Shown in pieces: positions 13,274 to 16,883 of a DNA stretch of 16,883 nt; positions within the stretch are counted from its first letter, which is position 1, and each line of letters begins with the position of its first letter. The notes beneath the pieces were generated by a model. That model saw nothing but the letters and a program-made list of their open reading frames with translations, was not told the DNA's origin and ran no database searches. The position numbers and the translations under genes were made by a program. This stretch comes from Bacillota bacterium (GTDB lineage Bacteria; Bacillota; Clostridia; Acetivibrionales; DTU013): NCBI GenBank assembly GCA_023415815.1, contig JAEZJL010000477.1, forward strand, positions 1 to 16,883. The letters run 5' to 3'.

Positions 13274-13462
13274 TCATCTGTAAAACAGTTTTAGGAACAC
13301 AAGTATGAAAAACAGCAGCGAGTCATCACCTCTGCAGGTGTTCACACCCCGCCTGCCCGTAGCTATTATACCAATTGCGCTGTTATCGTAAAACAGAAGC
13401 AGGAATACGAGTATGAAAAACAACAGAGTACAGTTGCTTGTACCGTAAGCTCTGTCCGGCAT
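13274..13462 (-). CDS. 62-aa membrane protein with duplicated hydrophobic module
   Basis: Starts MPDRAYGTSNCT; AAAGGAGG lies 6 bases before the ATG. The sequence contains TLLFFILVFLLLFYDN (residues 12-27) and, after a Gly/Arg/Cys-containing linker of about 20 residues, SLLFFILVFLKLFYR (residues 48-62, C terminus). The two segments are almost identical, and their DNA is also duplicated (about 13279-13317 and 13387-13425, ~80% identical by eye). Two short membrane hairpins or a pair of helices would result. The acidic GDDS before the second copy resembles the other small proteins near sleB. The tandem array starts only 4 bases after the stop, so its transcript would run into the array. No family recognised; similar proteins in Clostridia are often linked with spores, which I cannot verify. 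Confidence 0.65.
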   Translation of the reverse strand: MPDRAYGTSNCTLLFFILVFLLLFYDNSAIGIIATGRRGVNTCRGDDSLLFFILVFLKLFYR

Positions 13463-13571
13463 ATGAATCCTCCTTTGCTTTTGCCGCCGAGGGCTATTCC
13501 TATTAACATAATATGATTAAGCCGCGAATTTGTTACAATAACTTATAGATGCTTAAAATCAGGCAAATCTG

Positions 13572-13601
13572 TTGAGATAATCCTTCACCGGAGGGTATAA
13601 T
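13572..13601 (+). promoter_or_regulatory. Promoter of the thioredoxin reductase-like gene
   Basis: TTGAGA (13572-13577), an 18-base spacer and TATAAT (13596-13601), about 46 bases before the ATG at 13648. Confidence 0.75.
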
Positions 13602-13647
13602 ATATGCAGGCTCCGGATTTAAAAAACAGGGAGGAGAATAATTCATC

Positions 13648-14520
13648 ATGTATGATGTGATAATAATAGGCAGGGGACCGGCCGGCTTGTCGGCCGCGCT
13701 TTATACCGTAAGGGCGAACTTGAAAACCCTGATTATCGGAAGAGGCGACAGCAGGCTGAGAAAGGCGGACAGGATTGACAACTATTTCGGCTTCTCCGAA
13801 ACCGTAAGCGGATACGAACTGCTTAAGGAAGGCGAGGCGCAGGTTTTAAGGCTTGGAGCCGAGCTGATCGAGGACGAGGTTATATCGATTGAAAGAAATG
13901 ATTATTTCGAGGTGCTCACTTCGAAGCGGCGCTATCAGTCGAAGGCCCTGCTGCTTGCCACCGGGCAGCCGCAGAAGAGCGTGCGGGTAGAAAACCTGAC
14001 GGCCTTTGAGGGCCGCGGCGTCAGCTACTGCTCGACCTGCGACGGCTTCTTTTACAACAATCTCAAGGTGGGCGTACTGGGCTATAAAGATTTTGCCGTG
14101 CACGAGGCGATCGAGCTGCTGGCCTATACGAAGGACATTACCATCTATACCAACGGGAAGAAGCTCGATGTAAGCGACAAATATATTGAGGACGCCGACC
14201 GCTTCAATGTAAACACAAAGCACATCCTGAAGCTCGAAGGAAGCGAGTTCGTGCAAAGGATTCATTTTTCCGACGGTACGAGCGAGGAGCTGGAGGGAAT
14301 GTTTGTGGCATATGAGAGCGCATCGAGCGTAGATTTCGCAAGGAAGCTGGGGATACTCACGGAGGAAAGCTCCGTAGTGGTGGACGGCAAGCAGCGGACA
14401 AACCTGGAGGGCCTTTTTGCGGCGGGCGACTGCACGGGTGGCCTGAAGCAGATTTCGACCGCAGTCGGGCAGGGAGCTGTGGCGGGAAAAGGAATGGTGG
14501 ATTACATACGGAGCCTGTAA
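13648..14520 (+). CDS. Thioredoxin reductase-like flavoprotein, probably ferredoxin-dependent type
   Basis: 290 aa, about 20 residues shorter than typical NADPH thioredoxin reductase. An N-terminal FAD-binding GRGPAGLSAALY (GxGxxG, residues 8-19), redox-active CSTC (C128, C131) in SYCSTCDGFF, and the C-terminal FAD motif FAAGDCTGGLKQISTAVGQG (268-286) are intact. The NADPH domain is degenerate: the expected GGGxSA is replaced by GYKDFA (145-150), and the HRRxxxR phosphate-binding motif is absent (the strand reads YTNGKKLD instead). This loss is the mark of ferredoxin-linked thioredoxin reductases of Clostridia (FFTR type), which take electrons from ferredoxin instead of NADPH. The ribosome binding site is GGGAGGAG, and its own promoter is visible. 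A glutaredoxin-like gene follows 57 bases downstream. Confidence 0.85.
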   Translation: MYDVIIIGRGPAGLSAALYTVRANLKTLIIGRGDSRLRKADRIDNYFGFSETVSGYELLKEGEAQVLRLGAELIEDEVISIERNDYFEVLTSKRRYQSKALLLATGQPQKSVRVENLTAFEGRGVSYCSTCDGFFYNNLKVGVLGYKDFAVHEAIELLAYTKDITIYTNGKKLDVSDKYIEDADRFNVNTKHILKLEGSEFVQRIHFSDGTSEELEGMFVAYESASSVDFARKLGILTEESSVVVDGKQRTNLEGLFAAGDCTGGLKQISTAVGQGAVAGKGMVDYIRSL

Positions 14521-14577
14521 AATAATGATGTGCTCGGTATTTTGATGAACGCAGGATTTTGGCAAGGAGGTGCCGAT

Positions 14578-14808
14578 ATGGCCGTTATAGTGTATTCAAC
14601 GCCGTCATGTCCTTACTGCAGCATGGCAAAGAAATATCTTGAAACAAAAAATGTGCGGTATGAAGAGGTGGATGTATCCAGGGATCAAGCCGCAGCATTT
14701 GAAATGGTCAGGAAATCCGGACAGAGAGGCGTCCCCGTGATAGACTTCGAGGGCTCGGTAATCGTGGGCTTCGACAAGGACAGGATAGACAGCCTGCTGC
14801 AGGAATGA
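14578..14808 (+). CDS. Glutaredoxin/NrdH-like thiol-disulfide protein
   Basis: 76 aa from the ATG at 14578, with AAGGAGG at 14564-14570. Longer frames starting at the GTG at 14530 would encode the ribosome binding site and are rejected. The protein is a thioredoxin-fold redoxin: VIVYSTPSCPYCSMAKKYL holds the CPYC active site (residues 11-14), and GVPVIDFEG contains the cis-Pro loop. The usual NrdH family length is about 75 residues. It follows the thioredoxin reductase-like flavoprotein, so the two are plausibly a reductase/substrate pair in one operon with the same promoter. The C-terminal half shows the conserved VGFDKDRID region. It could act as electron donor or disulfide sensor. A terminator closes the unit. 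Confidence 0.87.
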   Translation: MAVIVYSTPSCPYCSMAKKYLETKNVRYEEVDVSRDQAAAFEMVRKSGQRGVPVIDFEGSVIVGFDKDRIDSLLQE

Positions 14809-14820
14809 AACGGATATATC

Positions 14821-14849
14821 GGAGCTGCCGGAGTGCGGCTCCTTTTTTT
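14821..14849 (+). terminator. Rho-independent terminator of the thiol-redox operon
   Basis: GGAGCTGC (14821-14828) / GCGGCTCC (14835-14842), an 8-bp stem with one G-U pair and a 6-base loop, followed by seven Ts. Confidence 0.92.
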
Positions 14850-14920
14850 CGGAAATTTGATGCGTCGCCGGATGTACACAAAGATGACTGCCTGGAAGAA
14901 GACTTCCAGGAATTGTGCTG

Positions 14921-14949
14921 TTGATTTTACAAATCCGTTATGATATCAT
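14921..14949 (+). promoter_or_regulatory. Promoter with no ordinary gene behind it
   Basis: TTGATT (14921-14926), a 17-base spacer and TATCAT (14944-14949) with an extended TG at 14941-14942. It would start transcription near 14956. Confidence 0.55.
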
Positions 14950-14955
14950 GGAAAA

Positions 14956-15101
14956 AAGTATTTGCGAAAGGGCGGGGGTTTTTATGGGGCGGCGACGGCT
15001 GTGGCAATGTTATACCGGATGCTGTACTCGTATTGTCCCTAAAACGAAACTGACCTGATATATAGAGCTCTGTGGAGGTGTCCCCTCCGCAGGGCTTTTT
15101 T
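14956..15101 (+). ncRNA. Candidate small RNA or small-peptide transcript
   Basis: A visible promoter (14921-14949) and a strong terminator (15066-15101) enclose about 146 nt with no conventional gene. Within it, an ATG at 14984 preceded by a G-rich stretch opens a 24-aa frame (14984-15058; Cys-Tyr-Thr-Gly-Cys-Cys at residues 9-14). No riboswitch, 6S or 4.5S consensus was recognised. Ends are estimated from the promoter and terminator. Confidence 0.4.
15066..15101 (+). terminator. Strong Rho-independent terminator upstream of ykuK
   Basis: A 13-bp stem with two G-U pairs (15066-15078 / 15084-15096) and a 5-base loop TGTCC, followed by six Ts. It is 103 bases before the ykuK ATG and serves no nearby ordinary gene. 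Confidence 0.9.
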
Positions 15102-15203
15102 AATACGGCAATCCGGCGGGAAGCAGGCGGATGTGCGGGAGGCAGTGGGGCTTATAGCCGGAGCTTTCATAACCGATAATAATCCGGATAGGAGGATACA
15201 CCG

Positions 15204-15743
15204 ATGTTGCTGGGCAATTCACTGAATTTCGACGAAAACACAATATTCAGAAGCTTGAGAAAGGATGAACTGAACTTCGAGCAGGTCTGCGGCGAGATCA
15301 TAGCCTTCATAGAAGCGGATACCGACAGCTCATACCGCATATCCGTGGGCACCGACTCTCAGGTGGGGTCAAAGACGGTATTTGTTTCATGCATCCATAT
15401 ACACCGAATCGGCAAGGGCGCGATTGGCTTCCTGCACAAATACGAAATGCAAAGGCCGGTCAGGAACCTGAGGGAGAAGATATATCTTGAGACCTGCGCC
15501 AGCCTGCAGCTTGCATATATGTTTGACGAGCGCAGGATGAACAGGATATGCCAGGCGGTAGGGAGCAGCAGATCCAGGGAGATTTCCTTCGAATTCCATA
15601 TAGACGTCGGCAGAAAGGGCGAGACAAAGACCCTGATCAACGAAATGGTAGGAATGGTGAAGGGCCTGAATTTCATCCCCAAAATCAAGCCTGACAGTTA
15701 CTGCGCCAGCTCTTTTGCGGACAAATTCACCAAGGCTATGTAA
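15204..15743 (+). CDS. ykuK: YkuK-family RNase H-like protein (DUF458)
   Basis: 179 aa, the usual length of this family. The core motif SVGTDSQVGSKTVFV (about 47-61) and the C-terminal FHIDVGRKGETKTL, NFIPKIKPDSYCASSFADKFTK segments match Bacillus YkuK and its homologues, assigned to an RNase H-like fold. Conserved acidic residues in GTDSQ and HIDVG would bind metal, as in RNase H-fold nucleases; activity in the family is not well characterised. The ribosome binding site AGGAGG precedes the ATG. A terminator 103 bases upstream suggests its own promoter, which I cannot identify with confidence. It stands alone before the NADH oxidase-like gene. Confidence 0.9.
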   Translation: MLLGNSLNFDENTIFRSLRKDELNFEQVCGEIIAFIEADTDSSYRISVGTDSQVGSKTVFVSCIHIHRIGKGAIGFLHKYEMQRPVRNLREKIYLETCASLQLAYMFDERRMNRICQAVGSSRSREISFEFHIDVGRKGETKTLINEMVGMVKGLNFIPKIKPDSYCASSFADKFTKAM

Positions 15744-15903
15744 TTCTCTTTTTTATAAAAACCACGGGACGCGTTCGAGTGATGTTGATAATATATCTTT
15801 AATATCGTAATATTTGAATATAATAATATATTAATGATTAATTTTTTACTTCCCGGGTATTAATTGAATAATTCTATTCTTAAAAACAAAAGGAGGGTCT
15901 GTT
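15744..15903. promoter_or_regulatory. AT-rich upstream region of the CoA-disulfide reductase-like gene
   Basis: 160 bases, unusually AT-rich for the window. TTGATA (15785-15790) and TAATAT (15808-15813) with a 17-base spacer form a weak promoter. The 15-mer TGTTGATAATATATC (15783-15797) is identical to 4086-4100 upstream of the 42-aa gene. Several TTAAT/ATTAA-type elements could bind a redox regulator, but none matches a consensus exactly. AGGAGG at 15891-15896 is the ribosome binding site. Confidence 0.35.
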
Positions 15904-16883
15904 ATGAAGGTCCTGATTGTGGGCGGCGTTGCCGGAGGGGCAACTGCGGCCGCAAGGCTGCGCAGGCTTGATGAAAAGGCTGAGATAGTGATTTTTGAGA
16001 GGGGCGGGTATATTTCGTTCGCCAACTGCGGCCTTCCATATTATATAGGAGAGGTGATAAAGGAGAAAGACAGGCTTGTGGTCCAGACGCCGGAAAAGAT
16101 GAGGGAGCGCTTCAACATCGATGTCCGCATCAACAGCGAGGTCATTGCCGTACATCCGGAAAGCAGGACGATCGAGGTACTGGACAGGACGTCGGAAAGG
16201 GTGTATACCGAGACCTACGACAAGCTTGTGCTTTCCCCGGGCGCTGAGCCTGTGAAACCCGCTCTTCCGGGGATAGATTCTCCCAGGGTTTTTACGCTGA
16301 GAAACATCCCGGATACGTACAGGATAAAGGAGCTCATCGACACACGGAAGCCTAAAAGAGCCGTGGTGGTGGGTGCGGGCTTCATCGGCCTCGAGGTGGC
16401 TGAAAATCTCCATATGAAGGGCGTCAGGGTGACGGTGGTGGAGCTGGCGGACCATGTCATAGGCCCTCTGGATTACGACATGGCCGCACTGGTACACCAG
16501 CACATGAAGACAAAGAATGTGGAAATATACCTGAAGGACGCGGTAAAGGCTCTTTCAACAACGGACTCGGATATAACGGCTGAGCTTTCAAGCGGAAGGC
16601 TTATTAAGGCGGACATGGTCGTACTCGGAATCGGCGTAAGGCCCGAAACAAGGCTGGCTGCAGAGGCGGGGCTGAAGCTGGGCCCATATGGCGGCATAGC
16701 GGCAGACGATTATCTCAGAACCTCGGACCCCGACATATACGCTGTCGGCGACGCCGTCGAAACCAGGGACTTTATGGGCGGCGGTACGGCTCTCATACCC
16801 CTGGCGGGCCCGGCTAACAAGCAGGGCAGGATCGCCGCCAACAATATCTGCGGTTACGAAGAAAAGTATACCGGGACGCAGGG
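15904..16883 (+). CDS. CoA-disulfide reductase / NADH oxidase-like flavoprotein (3' partial)
   Basis: 326 residues before the window edge, with the frame still open, so the C terminus is missing. An N-terminal FAD-binding VGGVAGGATAAARLRR (residues 6-21) is followed by SFANCGLPYYIGE with redox-active C42, the single Cys characteristic of CoA-disulfide reductases and NADH oxidases of this family. The mid-protein NAD-binding VVVGAGFIGLEVAE (about residues 156-169) and FAD C-terminal motif IYAVGDAVE (about residues 279-287) are intact. These enzymes reduce CoA disulfide, peroxide, polysulfide or O2 with NAD(P)H and help with redox defence. Length beyond residue 326 decides whether a rhodanese domain follows (CoADR-RHD type). 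Third redox protein in this part of the window. AGGAGG is 7 bases before the ATG. Confidence 0.9.
   Translation, partial: MKVLIVGGVAGGATAAARLRRLDEKAEIVIFERGGYISFANCGLPYYIGEVIKEKDRLVVQTPEKMRERFNIDVRINSEVIAVHPESRTIEVLDRTSERVYTETYDKLVLSPGAEPVKPALPGIDSPRVFTLRNIPDTYRIKELIDTRKPKRAVVVGAGFIGLEVAENLHMKGVRVTVVELADHVIGPLDYDMAALVHQHMKTKNVEIYLKDAVKALSTTDSDITAELSSGRLIKADMVVLGIGVRPETRLAAEAGLKLGPYGGIAADDYLRTSDPDIYAVGDAVETRDFMGGGTALIPLAGPANKQGRIAANNICGYEEKYTGTQ

Larger units (their letters stand above)
14850..15203. other. 354-bp gene-poor region upstream of ykuK
   Basis: Between the terminator at 14849 and the ATG at 15204. Contents: a perfect hairpin CCTGGAAG (14891-14898)/CTTCCAGG (14903-14910), a promoter (14921-14949), and a terminator (15066-15101) that together delimit a candidate small RNA. 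About 100 bp of GC-rich sequence without visible structure then precede ykuK. Confidence 0.6.

Noticed and set aside
14530..14577. Longer start for the glutaredoxin-like protein
   Set aside because: The extension from the GTG at 14530 encodes the AAGGAGG ribosome binding site of the ATG at 14578, and no redoxin of this family has such an N-terminal extension.

Overview
The window looks like a piece of a spore-forming, anaerobic Firmicute of the class Clostridia. The evidence is strong purine-rich Shine-Dalgarno sites, a SleB-type spore cortex hydrolase, a c-di-AMP (ydaO-yuaA type) riboswitch, a bacterial glycerol-1-phosphate dehydrogenase next to a HAD phosphatase, UV endonuclease UvsE, and a thioredoxin-reductase-like flavoprotein with a degenerate NADPH site. 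No species can be named from sequence alone. There is no integrase, transposase, plasmid gene, rRNA or tRNA, and most of it reads as chromosomal backbone.

Layout. (1) 1-1243: 3' part of an AT-richer secreted stalk-domain/PsbP-like protein and its terminator. (2) 1325-2771: promoter, c-di-AMP riboswitch and a secreted peptidoglycan-binding protein with an unusual His-rich C-terminal domain. (3) 2860-4254: uvsE followed by two very small, charged proteins (54 and 42 aa). (4) 4478-4964: zinc-finger plus TM2 membrane protein. (5) 5109-9255: an operon of egsA (glycerol-1-phosphate dehydrogenase), a NagD/AraL-type HAD phosphatase and tex. (6) 9492-10494: a strong promoter, a structured leader and a polytopic membrane protein, convergent with the next block. 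(7) 12767-10504, minus strand: a promoter and four small proteins ending in sleB. (8) 12803-13270: an array of six or seven ~68-bp tandem repeats with internal dyad symmetry, next to a 62-aa membrane protein built from a duplicated hydrophobic module (minus strand). (9) 13572-14849: promoter, ferredoxin-type thioredoxin reductase-like flavoprotein, glutaredoxin-like protein, terminator. (10) 14921-15101: a promoter-to-terminator unit with no conventional gene, a candidate small RNA or 24-aa peptide. (11) 15204-15743: YkuK-family RNase H-like protein. (12) 15904-end: 5' part of a CoA-disulfide reductase/NADH oxidase-like flavoprotein, cut by the window edge.

Themes. Cell-wall remodelling and spore biology (riboswitch-controlled wall protein, SleB, small membrane proteins, UvsE) and thiol/redox handling (thioredoxin reductase-like, glutaredoxin-like and CoA-disulfide reductase-like proteins) dominate. 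The least explained parts are the tandem repeat array and the set of small proteins with acidic-plus-hydrophobic modules around sleB. The riboswitch leader also carries several nested complementary segments, including one against its own ribosome binding site.
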